52,840 nucleotides of DNA from Campylobacterota bacterium (GTDB lineage Bacteria > Campylobacterota > Campylobacteria > Campylobacterales > Sulfurovaceae). The translations under genes were made by a program, and so were the position numbers. The notes beneath the pieces were generated by a model. It saw only the letters and a program-made list of their open reading frames with translations. It searched no databases and was not told where the DNA came from. Each line of letters begins with the position of its first letter. The first letter of the stretch is position 1. This document shows positions 17,196-26,186 of the stretch, one piece after another. Where the stretch lies: NCBI GenBank assembly GCA_003252535.1, contig QKDN01000012.1, positions 1 to 52,840 on the forward strand, written 5' to 3'.

Positions 17196-18047
17196 TCACT
17201 CTTCCCCGACCTCCACTACCGCCCCTGCATCGGGCAGGTACTTCACCTCTGCATAGTTGGCGACGATGAACTCGTCCTCTACCAGCCTTTTTTCGTGATC
17301 CTTGGTGCGTATCTCCCTGTGGAGCTCGTTGGCGCGGTAGTATTCCCCCTTTTTCTCGAACCTGTGGTTGCGCTCATAGACATGGTACGAAAGTGGTGAG
17401 GGGTGCGTCGAACGCAGATCGCCGTTGAGACACTTCTCGTCGAGCCATAGCCGCAGCTGGTAGCTGTGGGGTGTATTGTTGGTGAAACGAAGGTCACGGT
17501 AGTTGTACATCACCGTAGCGCCGCTGGCGAAAGGAAGCACCCTCCCCTCGTCGGGGAACGGATCGAAGCTGTGGTGGTGCCTCTCGATCACTTCGAGCGG
17601 CGAATGGAGTACCAGCCAGTAGATGAGGTTGGAGCCCTGGCAGATGCCGCCGCCGATCCCTCCCCTCGCTTCACCCCGCACGAGCTCCATCCCCTCCAGG
17701 AATCCTCTCTGTCGGGTCGGCTTCCCTACGAGACGGCAAAACGAAAATGTCTCCCCTGGAGCTATCACGATCCCGTCGAGCATCCGTATGACGATCCTGA
17801 GGTTCTCCACCTTGTTGTATTGGAGCTACATGTCGTGCCTGCCGGAGTACTTTCGGATCAGGACGCTCTGGTGCTTCTTGATACGGTACGGGAAGCTCTC
17901 ACGCTGTATCGTTCCGGCATATCTGTGGTCATCAAGCCGCCACTCTATCGATCGTTCTGTTCTTTTGAGAAATACGGCGAGATGATAGAGGAGCGGATGA
18001 TAGGTGGAGATGGGTTTGGGAAACCATTTAGGACGTATGAAAATCAC
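17196..18047 (-). pseudogene. VanW family protein interrupted by an in-frame TAG
   Basis: The frame opens at GTG 18047 with the VanW N-terminus (HPLLYHLAVFLKRTERSIEW, then FPYRIKKHQSVLIRK). It meets TAG at 17826-17828 in RHDM-stop-LQYNKVENLR and continues in the same frame to 17196 with the conserved core: IAPGETFSFCRLVGKPT, RGFLEGMELVRGEARGG, GGGICQGSNLIYW and SFDPFPDEGRVLPFASGA. Both halves are needed for a normal VanW of about 283 residues. A TGG to TAG change would explain the stop, since family members often have W or A there (from memory). A C-terminal fragment could restart at GTG 17810. VanW proteins are linked to envelope and glycopeptide resistance loci but have no settled activity. 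Confidence 0.75.
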
Positions 18048-18119
18048 TCCTCACGATCTCCCGTATACATAGATCATACTCTTGCACCTTCTACTGCGGT
18101 ACGCCCTGCGTGTCAGACG

Positions 18120-19184
18120 TTACCATGTGATAATAACGCTTCTTCTACCCCAGCTGAGCGCCCGTCGGCGGTCGATACCCATATAGATATCGATCTTTCT
18201 TCTGAACCTGCTGTTCATCTTGTCCCTGACTGTGTAGTAGCCCGGGAGTCCCGATATCTTGACCTTCATACCGTTGGTGAGTCCGTACTCGCGGATCAGG
18301 TCTCTTGAGACCGCGATCACTTTCATACCCGGTCGCAGACGGTTGTTCCATGCCGCGAGGAACGGAGAACCGTCGGTCTGTCTGACATGCGAACTGTATG
18401 CCGTAGAGGTGACACGCAGCGAACGCCCACGGAGTTTGGGAGCGATCTTGTAGCGATCCTGCACATCCTTCCCGGGGTAGAGCTGTTTGGCAAGCCTTTT
18501 TTTCTTTTCGGCCTCTTTTTTCTCTTTGGCGATCCGTTCTTTCTCTTCCCTCTCAAGCCGCTCTTTGAGCAGCTTGTATGCACTCATCTTTCTGGAGAAC
18601 TTTGCCTTTGCTATCGGGATGATGAGCGTGTCACCGATCATGATATTGGCGCTGTCCCCTATATCGTTCCACTCCGCTATATCCGAGACCTTGAGACCGA
18701 ATCGCTTGGCTATACCGATAAGCGAATCTCCGGAAACCACCTCGTATACCGGGAACTTTTCGGCCATGAGCGCTTTCTCTTCAAGCTCGTTCGCCTTTTC
18801 GATCTCCTCTGCCTTCTCCTCTTCGACGATCGTCAGGTTCTCCTCTTTGGTAGGTACCTGGACGAACTTCTCGCTCTTCGTCACGCTTCCCTGATAGCGG
18901 AGCGGCTCATAGAGCTCGGTGTATTGATCGAACATATCGGCGACAGTAACGACCTTGAGTCTCTTCTTACGAGGAAGCGGGAGTGTTTTGGTGATGATGG
19001 GGGCATTCTTGTCGCTGGTGAGGCTTGCAACGCTTTTGGTATAGATAAACTTGCCCGAATACGGCATACATTCGGTCGTCTTGGAAGTAACGAGGCGGCA
19101 GTCGATCACAGTATTGCCCATCCCCATGAGTGGGCTGGCTGCTGTGACGAGACCGGCGATCAGTAGGGTACTTTTCATTGACAT
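18120..19184 (-). CDS. Secreted LysM and 3D-domain cell-wall protein
   Basis: 354 residues. It has a signal-peptide-like start (MKSTLLIAGLVTAASPLMGMG), a low-complexity acidic coiled region (EEEKAEEIEKANELEEKA), a LysM domain at about 146-192 (YEVVSGDSLIGIAKRFGLKV ... IMIGDTLIIPI), a Lys/Glu-rich coiled coil (about 205-240) and a C-terminal 3D domain (SSHVRQTDGSPFLAAW ... GYYTVRDKMNSR ... KIDIYMG) with the conserved aspartates. 3D domains resemble lytic transglycosylase barrels, so it may cut peptidoglycan glycan strands, with LysM as anchor. A second in-frame ATG lies 6 bases further in. It is 11 bases downstream of thrC. Confidence 0.82.
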   Translation of the reverse strand: MSMKSTLLIAGLVTAASPLMGMGNTVIDCRLVTSKTTECMPYSGKFIYTKSVASLTSDKNAPIITKTLPLPRKKRLKVVTVADMFDQYTELYEPLRYQGSVTKSEKFVQVPTKEENLTIVEEEKAEEIEKANELEEKALMAEKFPVYEVVSGDSLIGIAKRFGLKVSDIAEWNDIGDSANIMIGDTLIIPIAKAKFSRKMSAYKLLKERLEREEKERIAKEKKEAEKKKRLAKQLYPGKDVQDRYKIAPKLRGRSLRVTSTAYSSHVRQTDGSPFLAAWNNRLRPGMKVIAVSRDLIREYGLTNGMKVKISGLPGYYTVRDKMNSRFRRKIDIYMGIDRRRALSWGRRSVIITW

Positions 19185-19195
19185 TCATACTGAAG

Positions 19196-20662
19196 TTACA
19201 GGAACTTCAGCATCTCCTCCTTGATAGCGTCTTTCTCTACTACCGTCGTATGTTTGATCTCTTTTGAGAAGAGATCGCTGACAACTTTTGGGATCGTTAC
19301 GGTTGCATTTTGGCTCACCCATTCGAGCGCTTCGAGATCGTCTTTGCACTCATGCCCGAGTGCTCTTGCCACAGTAGTGCTGAACTTCGTCCACTCCGCA
19401 GTCGAATAGATCACCGTAGGGAGTTTCTCCTCCCTGAGCTCCTCGTATGCGCGCAGACAGGTCGCAGTATGCGGGTCCATGATATACCCGGCCTTCGCAT
19501 ACGCCGCTATGACGCTCTCACACTCGCTGTCGTTGCTGAACGATGCATCGAAGTCCTCCCTGAGGGCTGCGAGCTCTGCATCGGTGAGCGAGTAGGATTT
19601 CTGTGTTGCCAGCTGCTCCATCAGTTCCCTGGTACGCGCTGCGCCGAACTTGTCGAAGAGGACACGCTCGACATTGGAGCTGATGAGGATATCCATCGCA
19701 GGAGATTCAGTGAGGATGAGCTCCCTGTGGCTGATATCGTACTCCCCTTTGGTGATAAGGTCGGTGAGGATATTGTTGATGTTAGAGGCGATAAGGATCT
19801 TTTTGATCGGTAAGCCCGCTTTTTTGGCATAGTAACCGCCGAGTGCATTGCCGAAATTGCCGCTTGGGACAACGAGGTAGATCGGATCGCCCATCGCGAT
19901 CTTTTCCTGTCTTACGAGCTCTATGTAGCTGTGGATGTGATAGATGATCTGGAAGATGATCCGCCCGAAGTTGACCGAGTTGGCCGCCGAGAGCTTGATA
20001 TCCCTGCTTGCGAGCTCATCCTTGAACTCCTGTGATGCGAGGAGAGCCTTGAGAGCACTCTGGGTATCGTCGAAGTTCCCTTTGACGCCGATCACTTTGA
20101 GGTTCGACGCCGCTTCGGTGACCATCTGGAGCCTCTGGACATCGCTCGTACCGCCGTCTGGGTAGAGGCATGCCACTTTGATATTGTCCTGATCTTTGAA
20201 GGTCTCGAGGGTCGCAGGCCCCGTATCGCCGCTGGTAGCCGCCATGATGAGGTAGTTCTCCCCTCTTTGCTGCGCCAGACGGCTGAGGATATAGCCGAAA
20301 GGCTGGAGTGCCATATCCTTGAAAGCTCTCGTCTGCCCGTGGTAGAGCTCGCTGACAAAACAATCCTCTTCGACAGCCACGACCGGCACCGGGTCGGCAG
20401 GGTCGTCGAAACCGTTGTATCGCTCCAGGGCAGCCGCTATGATATCGGCATCGATATCGATACCGAAACTCTCCAGGAAGTCGGCAGCGAGCTCTTTGTA
20501 GTGGCTCTTGAGGTGTTTTTGCAAAAAGTCGCGATCGAGCGCGGGCAGTGATTTGGGCACATACAGACCCCCGAAGCTTGCGCTTGGGCTGAGTATAGCA
20601 TCCGAGAAATTGATCTCAGCAGCTCTTTGTCCGTCGTTACCTCGTGTTTCTATAAATTGCAT
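19196..20662 (-). CDS. thrC: Threonine synthase
   Basis: 488 residues, the long bacterial form. The N-terminus MQFIETRGNDGQRA is characteristic, and the PLP lysine is K115 in YHGQTRAFKDMALQPFG. Phosphate and cofactor contacts are seen in AATSGDTGPATL, NSVNFGRIIFQIIYHIHSY and VPSGNFGNALGGYYAKKAGLP. It converts O-phosphohomoserine to threonine. It begins 22 bases after the CBS protein stop, so it probably shares a transcript with the DUF1538 set although the functions differ. Confidence 0.97.
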   Translation of the reverse strand: MQFIETRGNDGQRAAEINFSDAILSPSASFGGLYVPKSLPALDRDFLQKHLKSHYKELAADFLESFGIDIDADIIAAALERYNGFDDPADPVPVVAVEEDCFVSELYHGQTRAFKDMALQPFGYILSRLAQQRGENYLIMAATSGDTGPATLETFKDQDNIKVACLYPDGGTSDVQRLQMVTEAASNLKVIGVKGNFDDTQSALKALLASQEFKDELASRDIKLSAANSVNFGRIIFQIIYHIHSYIELVRQEKIAMGDPIYLVVPSGNFGNALGGYYAKKAGLPIKKILIASNINNILTDLITKGEYDISHRELILTESPAMDILISSNVERVLFDKFGAARTRELMEQLATQKSYSLTDAELAALREDFDASFSNDSECESVIAAYAKAGYIMDPHTATCLRAYEELREEKLPTVIYSTAEWTKFSTTVARALGHECKDDLEALEWVSQNATVTIPKVVSDLFSKEIKHTTVVEKDAIKEEMLKFL

Positions 20663-20684
20663 TCTTTCTCTTTCTGTTAGGATT

Positions 20685-21083
20685 TTATATCTCTTCTACA
20701 CTCTGCATCAGTACAGAGATGATATCGGTCATCGTGAGGATACCGGCTATTTCGTTATTGTCGATGACCAGAAGTCTTTTGATGGAGCTGTTGACCATCA
20801 TTTTGGCAGCATACTTTACTTTCATATGGGCAGAGACCGATACGGCAGGGGTACTGGCGATATCGTAGACATTGAGCAGGTCTATGTCACCGTCTTCGGC
20901 TACGATGGTCTCAAGGATATTTTTGAAAGTGAGAAGTCCATAGGCACCTGAATCCTCCGTCTTGCTTACGACGACAGAACGGACGTTCTTCTCTTTCATC
21001 TTCAAAAGTGCATCGCGTACCGAAGCCATCGGCGACATCATCAAAAGTTTATCTGCCGGTGTCATAATATCTTTTACTAGCAT
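20685..21083 (-). CDS. CBS domain pair protein
   Basis: 132 residues, essentially two CBS motifs back to back. It begins VKDIMTPADKLLMMSPMASV, with NVRSVVVSKTEDSGAYGLLT in the first, and VSAHMKVKYAAKMMVNSSI then RLLVIDNNEIAGILTMTDI in the second. CBS pairs bind adenine nucleotides or S-adenosyl ligands and regulate a partner. The partner is probably the DUF1538 protein two genes upstream, with the PII-like gene between them (gaps of 11 and 13 bases). No attached catalytic domain. Confidence 0.85.
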   Translation of the reverse strand: MLVKDIMTPADKLLMMSPMASVRDALLKMKEKNVRSVVVSKTEDSGAYGLLTFKNILETIVAEDGDIDLLNVYDIASTPAVSVSAHMKVKYAAKMMVNSSIKRLLVIDNNEIAGILTMTDIISVLMQSVEEI

Positions 21084-21094
21084 CGTCTACTCCT

Positions 21095-21448
21095 TTATAG
21101 TAAATGTTGTATATCGTCTCTGAACTTGTCCACTTCTTCGAGATCGAGCCCTGCTACATGGGTCAACGGGACGGTGAACGCCAGTGAGCTCTGATTCTCG
21201 GGCGCATCAAAATCAAATTTGCTCTTGACAGCACGAAGGACCCTGAGCGAGACGCGCATAGGGAGTACGAAAAGCAGCACCGAAACATTCTCTTCGAGGG
21301 TAAGTCCGAAAAATATCTTTTTCTCTTTGAGACCGAGCGATCTGCCATGAAGGATCGTCACGCTCCCGGCACCCACCTCTTTGGCGGTAGCTATCACCTC
21401 TTCTTCTTTCGTCTCTTCGATCACTACGACCAGTGCGGTAAACTTCAT
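21095..21448 (-). CDS. PII-like (GlnB-fold) signalling protein
   Basis: 117 residues. The N-terminal strand FTALVVVIEETKEEEVIATAKEVGAGSVTILHGRS and the following GLKEKKIFFG resemble the ferredoxin-like PII fold, including the glycine-rich turn after the first helix and a T-loop-like region. The uridylylated tyrosine of classic GlnB is absent. PII-like proteins of this type sit beside membrane transporters and gate them on binding small ligands. Here it is sandwiched between DUF1538 and CBS genes. It may sense nucleotides; that is inference. Confidence 0.65.
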   Translation of the reverse strand: MKFTALVVVIEETKEEEVIATAKEVGAGSVTILHGRSLGLKEKKIFFGLTLEENVSVLLFVLPMRVSLRVLRAVKSKFDFDAPENQSSLAFTVPLTHVAGLDLEEVDKFRDDIQHLL

Positions 21449-21461
21449 ATCTTCTCCTACC

Positions 21462-22970
21462 TTATGATTGACTGGATGCTTTGGTTTTCATAATAGTAGC
21501 ATAAATCCCATATCCCATGACTGTGATCATAGGAAAGAGCGATGCAAATGCTATCAGACCAAAGCCGTCGATGAGAGGATTCCTCCCCTCGATATTCTCT
21601 GCCAGACCCAGACCCAGCGCCGCTACGAGCGGTACGGTCACCGTCGATGTGGTCACCCCGCCGCTGTCGTAAGCGATAGGGATGATATACTGCGGGGCAA
21701 AATAGGTCATGATGATGACGATAATGTACCCGGCGATGATATAGTAGTGTATCGGATCACCCACGACGATCCGGTATGCCCCGAGAGCGATGCCGATAGC
21801 GACACCCAGCGCCACGATGGCACGAAGGATGGTCTGGTTGATATTCCCGGAAGATATCTCCTCGGCTTTGATGGCTATCGCCAGGAGCGCAGGCTCAGCC
21901 ATCGTCGTAGAGAATCCTATCAGGAACGCAAAAAGATAGATGAGGAGATCGTTCTTCATCCCGGTGAGCTGGAAGGCTATCGTCTCCCCTATCGGGAAAA
22001 GCCCCATCTCAAGCCCGATGATGAAGGCATAGAGCCCCAGGATCACCATCATGATACCTACACCTATCTTGTGCAGATGCATCACCGGCTTGCGGATGAT
22101 CACATACTGAAAGAAGAATATCACCATTAGGATCGGCGCTACATCCTTGATCACCCCGACCAGCTCCATGAAGATATGGCCGATACTCGCATCAAAGACC
22201 GCTTCGTGTCCCTTATCCACTGCCTCACTGACTGCCGCTACAGCTCCCGCAGCGGCATCGACACCCGAATAGACGACGATACCGTATGCCTGTACGAAGA
22301 TCATCGGCAGCAGCGAGGCAAAGGCGATCAGACCGAAACCGTCGATGACGGGGTTACGCCCCTTGATGCTCGATGCCAGACCGATCCCCAGCGCCGCTAC
22401 CAGAGGTACCGTCACCGTCGATGTAGTAACTCCGCCACTGTCGTAAGCCAGTCCTACGATCTGAACCGGTGCGAAATAGGTCATGGTGACGACGAGGACA
22501 TATCCTGCGATGATATAGTACTGTATGGGGTGTCCGAGGAGGATACGGAATGTCCCGAGTGCGATGGCAAATCCTACCGAAAAGGCCACGGTCATACGGA
22601 GGAAATAGGCATCGATACGCCCGTCACTGATCAGCGCTGCCTTGTTGGCGATGGCGATGAGGGCAGGTTCGGCGACGGTCGTGGAGAAGCCTATAGTGAA
22701 GGCGAAGGCGATGAGCCAGAAGAGCGAGCCTTTTTTGGCGAAATCGGTCGCAAGCTTCTCCCCGATAGGGAAGATACCCAGCTCCAGACCGCGTATAAAG
22801 AGGGCCAGACCTATCGCTACGATCGTGAGTCCGAGTACGATAGAGCCCAGATCGTCTGGAACCGTACGGACGATAGCGATCTGGAAAAACGCGACCACTA
22901 CGATAATAGGGAGAAGATCCATGAAAGAACTTCTCAGATCATGATAAAATATTTTCAGGCTCTCTTTCAT
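21462..22970 (-). CDS. DUF1538 membrane protein, internally duplicated (probable transporter)
   Basis: 502 residues made of two similar halves of about 250. Each half carries GLxxGxFPIGE, GFSTTxAEPALxAIAxKA, a GxPIxYYIIAGY(V/I)xVxxMTYFAP string and YDSGGVTTSTVTVPLVAALG. Each half has about six hydrophobic helices. The inverted or tandem repeat plan is that of secondary transporters and channels. The substrate is unknown. It is the first gene of a set with a PII-like and a CBS protein, both ligand-sensing types, so allosteric control of transport is a reasonable model. Confidence 0.8.
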   Translation of the reverse strand: MKESLKIFYHDLRSSFMDLLPIIVVVAFFQIAIVRTVPDDLGSIVLGLTIVAIGLALFIRGLELGIFPIGEKLATDFAKKGSLFWLIAFAFTIGFSTTVAEPALIAIANKAALISDGRIDAYFLRMTVAFSVGFAIALGTFRILLGHPIQYYIIAGYVLVVTMTYFAPVQIVGLAYDSGGVTTSTVTVPLVAALGIGLASSIKGRNPVIDGFGLIAFASLLPMIFVQAYGIVVYSGVDAAAGAVAAVSEAVDKGHEAVFDASIGHIFMELVGVIKDVAPILMVIFFFQYVIIRKPVMHLHKIGVGIMMVILGLYAFIIGLEMGLFPIGETIAFQLTGMKNDLLIYLFAFLIGFSTTMAEPALLAIAIKAEEISSGNINQTILRAIVALGVAIGIALGAYRIVVGDPIHYYIIAGYIIVIIMTYFAPQYIIPIAYDSGGVTTSTVTVPLVAALGLGLAENIEGRNPLIDGFGLIAFASLFPMITVMGYGIYATIMKTKASSQS

Positions 22971-23060
22971 GCGCGGATTATAGCCAATTAACCTCTTATT
23001 TTTGCTTTAATGTTATTTTTAGATTTATTTTAATGATAGTGTCCATCAGTTAGACTGAAC

Positions 23061-24089
23061 TCATTGCCACACGCCGTTGATTGTGTAGCCGCAGTAGGGG
23101 CAATGCCCCTCTTCGTCGAGCTTGTTGACCGTCGAGTCCCGCATGATCCCGTCCCGTACGATCACCCTGTTCTCGCATTTGGGGCAGTAGGTGGAGTGGT
23201 AGTCCTCATGCCCTATATTGCCGATGTAAACATACTCGAGCCCCTCCTCCTGCGCGATCATATAGGCGCGGATAAGCGTCGACTCCGGTGTGCCCAGGAT
23301 ATCCTGCATCCTGTACATCGGACGGAAGGCGCTCAGATGCCACGGTATCGACCTATCGATCCCCGCGATGAATCTCGCGATCTCCCTGATCTCCTCGTCA
23401 CTGTCGTTCTGCCCGAGGATGAGCAGCGTGGTGATCTCTATATGTATCCCCTTGCTATACGCATAGCGGACACATTCGAGCACTGGTTTGAGCTTCGCGC
23501 CGCAGACATTCTCGTAGAACTCCTCGCTGAAGCTCTTGATATCGATATTCATCGCATCGAGGTAGGGGGCTATGGTATCGATCGCCTTGCGGGTCTCGTA
23601 GCCGCTGGTGACATAGATGTTCTTGAGCCCCTTCTCGTGTGCCAGCTTCGCGCAGTCATAGGTGTATTCGAAGAAGATCACCGGCTCGTTGTAGGTGTAG
23701 GAGACCGACCCGCAGCCGTTCTTGAGCGCCAGTCTCACGACCTCTTCGGGCGGGAGCTCGCGCCCTACTACCTCGCCGTTGTTCTCCCTGGGATACTGGG
23801 ATATCTCGTGGTTCTGGCAAAAGCCGCACGAGAAGTTGCACCCCACCGTCCCGATGGAGAATGTCGTGGTGCGCGGGAGGAAATGGTAGAGTGGTTTTTT
23901 CTCCACCGGGTCGATATTGGCAGCTGCGACACGCCCGTAGACGAGGAGCTGCAGCTCCCCATCCTCCACCATTCGCACGCCGCACTCACCGTACTCACCC
24001 TCACCGAGCCTGCATGCGTGGGCGCACGCCTGGCACAGTACCTTCGCCCCCTCGATGGGTTTGCTCAGCCATGCTTTGATAGACGACAT
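23061..24089 (-). CDS. amrS: AmmeMemoRadiSam system radical SAM enzyme
   Basis: 342 residues. N-terminal cysteines in LCQACAHACRLGEGEYGECGV, then the radical SAM cluster site C84-x3-C88-x2-C91 (GCNFSCGFCQNH) and the family strings SYTYNEPVIFFEYTYD and HLSAFRPMYRM. The C-terminus carries another cysteine set (YCPKCEN, CPYCGY), a likely extra metal site. AmrS-type proteins resemble pyruvate-formate-lyase activases and usually occur with MEMO and AMMECR1 partners; neither partner is in this window. The start has AAGGAG upstream, lying in the last codons of the WYL gene. Confidence 0.9.
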   Translation of the reverse strand: MSSIKAWLSKPIEGAKVLCQACAHACRLGEGEYGECGVRMVEDGELQLLVYGRVAAANIDPVEKKPLYHFLPRTTTFSIGTVGCNFSCGFCQNHEISQYPRENNGEVVGRELPPEEVVRLALKNGCGSVSYTYNEPVIFFEYTYDCAKLAHEKGLKNIYVTSGYETRKAIDTIAPYLDAMNIDIKSFSEEFYENVCGAKLKPVLECVRYAYSKGIHIEITTLLILGQNDSDEEIREIARFIAGIDRSIPWHLSAFRPMYRMQDILGTPESTLIRAYMIAQEEGLEYVYIGNIGHEDYHSTYCPKCENRVIVRDGIMRDSTVNKLDEEGHCPYCGYTINGVWQ

Positions 24090-24091
24090 CG

Positions 24092-25045
24092 TTACTCCTT
24101 TTCTCTCTTTTTCTCATCTCTGCCGGGAGGGTAGCTGAGTGAGCGCAGCTTCTCCTGCAATCTTTTTTTGAGCATCCTCTTGAGCCCTGACGGCGCCAAT
24201 ACCTGGATATTGGGGAGCCATTTGATGAGGAGCTCCTCGACCTCCCGCAGGTTGCTGACCCGGTAATGAACCTCGATATCTCCGTTCTCGAACTCCCCTA
24301 CCACTTCCTGGCTGGGCAGATAGCGTTTGAATCTGAAGAATCTCCTCGAGGCTTTGTTCACTCTCAATTTTACCGTAATTTCTTCTTTTCCGAAAGTGGA
24401 AAACGGAGATTGGATGCGGCTGATGAACTGCAAAAACTCACGATGGGGGAAAAATACCCGGCTGGTCTGCACCACATCCATCACCATCGAGATACGCAGG
24501 AACTCAAATCGGTTGATCGAGACATTCTCCCCGACGAGGTAGAAGTTTTCATTGACAAAGAGTATCTTGTAGGGGTGGAACGATCTCTGGCTCGTTCCGT
24601 TCTCGCTTCTGTAGGTGATCTTGACGAGCTTGTTGAACTTGATGGCGTGTTCGAGTCTCTTAAGCATCTCGCCGTTGCGCATATCCTCGAGCGGTCTGGA
24701 CTTGAAGTCGTAGACCTCCATCGAGGTCTTGATGAGCGCTTCGGTCCTGTCGCTGATGGCGCTCTGCATCGAGGTCATCCCGAAGATATTGACGATATTG
24801 GCGAGCGTCATGAGGTCACGGGCTCCGAGTACCTCCTCGAGTAGCACCTTGCGATACGCCCGGTAGCACTCCCCTTCCTTGGAGGTAAACTCCCCGAAGA
24901 GCTCCCGGATCAGCTCAAAGTCCCGCCGGATCGTCCGGTCGCTCACTTCATACTCGACCGCCAGAGCGCTCACACAGAGCTTCTTCCCCTCATCGAGCCG
25001 CTTGAGTATCTCTATGGTACGGTATAGACTGGATTTTTGGCTCAT
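24092..25045 (-). CDS. WYL-domain transcriptional regulator
   Basis: 317 residues from ATG 25045, which overlaps the previous stop (ATGA). The N-terminal helix-turn-helix is YRTIEILKRLDEGKKLCVSA then YEVSDRTIRRDFELIREL. The WYL domain follows (KLVKITYRSENG ... FHPYKILFVNENFYLVGEN) with a C-terminal extension (PSQEVVGEFENGDIEVHYRV). WYL proteins bind nucleic-acid-like ligands and often regulate stress or defence genes. The AmrS gene follows after 2 bases. Confidence 0.85.
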   Translation of the reverse strand: MSQKSSLYRTIEILKRLDEGKKLCVSALAVEYEVSDRTIRRDFELIRELFGEFTSKEGECYRAYRKVLLEEVLGARDLMTLANIVNIFGMTSMQSAISDRTEALIKTSMEVYDFKSRPLEDMRNGEMLKRLEHAIKFNKLVKITYRSENGTSQRSFHPYKILFVNENFYLVGENVSINRFEFLRISMVMDVVQTSRVFFPHREFLQFISRIQSPFSTFGKEEITVKLRVNKASRRFFRFKRYLPSQEVVGEFENGDIEVHYRVSNLREVEELLIKWLPNIQVLAPSGLKRMLKKRLQEKLRSLSYPPGRDEKKREKE

Positions 25046-25812
25046 CTCTTCTCCCATCCTATATTCGAGAGCAGACCACACTTTTTGCACTCGAAGTCAA
25101 ACTGATCATGTAACGGCTCATCCAGTAACCATTCTCCGTGACATTGTGGACACTTACGCCCAAGTTCTTTTTTTCTGCTTCTAGCTGTATATTTATAGAG
25201 ATAGTAATAGGTTTTGATACCTGTCACCTCTTCGATCTTTTTACAAACATCCAAACCATCTTTTGTGAGTTGGCTATCGATCGATACAAGCTGATGATGT
25301 GCAAATCTCTCGCCAACACTGCTATTGATATGCAATGAATCACATGCTTCGTAATTGTCTTGCCAAAACTTGAATGAAATATACTCATCCTCGGTAAAAT
25401 TTGACAATTTATAATAGGGGATACTATTAAAGCATTTTTTGCATTTGAGTGGTAATGCTAAATCCAAATAGTTTGTATAGAGAATAAACTCAGAGAAGTC
25501 GTTACATTGACACACATTTTGTGATAGCGGTTCTCCCGATAAAATCGTCACAACTGGTTGCCCCAAATAAATGCCTTGAAATTGTTCAAAAATATTGCTT
25601 AGTAGTTCATCATTATATTTTTGAGATAATGAATCCTGTTCAGGAGTAGATACATAGATTTCAATGTTACTGTTTCTCATAGCAAGAGGATAATTTGAAC
25701 CTAGTACATGACCTCTTCTCTGCCATGTGCTATACAAATACGAGATCAATTCTATTTGTTCATCTTTTTTTTGTGCGTCATGAATATGAAATATAACTTG
25801 TGCGGTGTACAT
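25042..25812 (-). CDS. Zn-ribbon protein, DUF2310-like
   Basis: 256 residues. Several zinc-ribbon-like pairs are visible: CQCN, CKKC, and at the C-terminus CPQCHGEW and CKKCGL, which together can hold one or two zinc ions. The N-terminus (MYTAQVIFHIHDAQKKDEQI) fits DUF2310 proteins, predicted to bind nucleic acid. Function is unknown. The gene is AT-rich compared with its neighbours, a hint of transfer. It is coupled by overlap on both sides (TAATG with the gene before, ATGA with the WYL gene after). Confidence 0.6.
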   Translation of the reverse strand: MYTAQVIFHIHDAQKKDEQIELISYLYSTWQRRGHVLGSNYPLAMRNSNIEIYVSTPEQDSLSQKYNDELLSNIFEQFQGIYLGQPVVTILSGEPLSQNVCQCNDFSEFILYTNYLDLALPLKCKKCFNSIPYYKLSNFTEDEYISFKFWQDNYEACDSLHINSSVGERFAHHQLVSIDSQLTKDGLDVCKKIEEVTGIKTYYYLYKYTARSRKKELGRKCPQCHGEWLLDEPLHDQFDFECKKCGLLSNIGWEKR

Positions 25813-26132
25813 TACAAATACCCCTCTACCGAATTTCTGATCATCTCCACCAACACCTCATCCATATACTGATACTCATCGGGGATGTCAAGCACCACGA
25901 CTTTCTTGTGTTGTATCGCTCTGCCAAATGAGGCTTTGAGCCTGTCGCGATGTTTGGTCTCCATCACGAACACCACATCCGCCCACTCGATATCCTTTAC
26001 ACTCACCGTCCTCCTCGCCCGTGGACTCGTCCCCGCCGAACGGACACTGAACCGCTCATCCCTACTGTATATCTTCTCGGCAGTAGGACTGCGCCACTGG
26101 TTACGACTGCATATAAAGAGGAGGTTTTGCAT
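25812..26132 (-). CDS. Low-molecular-weight PTPase-like protein
   Basis: 106 residues. The phosphate-binding loop C8-x5-R14 (CSRNQWRSPTAE) is at the N-terminus, followed by SAGTSPRARRTVSVKDIEWAD and VFVMETKHRDRLK, as in stand-alone PTPase-like proteins. The typical C-terminal DP motif reads DIPDEYQYMD. It may dephosphorylate protein tyrosine or a small phosphorylated compound. It is the first gene of an overlapping series ending with amrS. Confidence 0.82.
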   Translation of the reverse strand: MQNLLFICSRNQWRSPTAEKIYSRDERFSVRSAGTSPRARRTVSVKDIEWADVVFVMETKHRDRLKASFGRAIQHKKVVVLDIPDEYQYMDEVLVEMIRNSVEGYL

Positions 26133-26186
26133 GGGTTTGTCCTTTCTTCGATCAAGCTATGTTAAAATTTTTCGATTTTTTTAACA

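Noticed and set aside
23064-24134. 356-codon plus-strand frame across amrS
   Set aside because: AmrS on the minus strand has the radical SAM site and family strings; the plus-strand frame has no motif or ribosome site.
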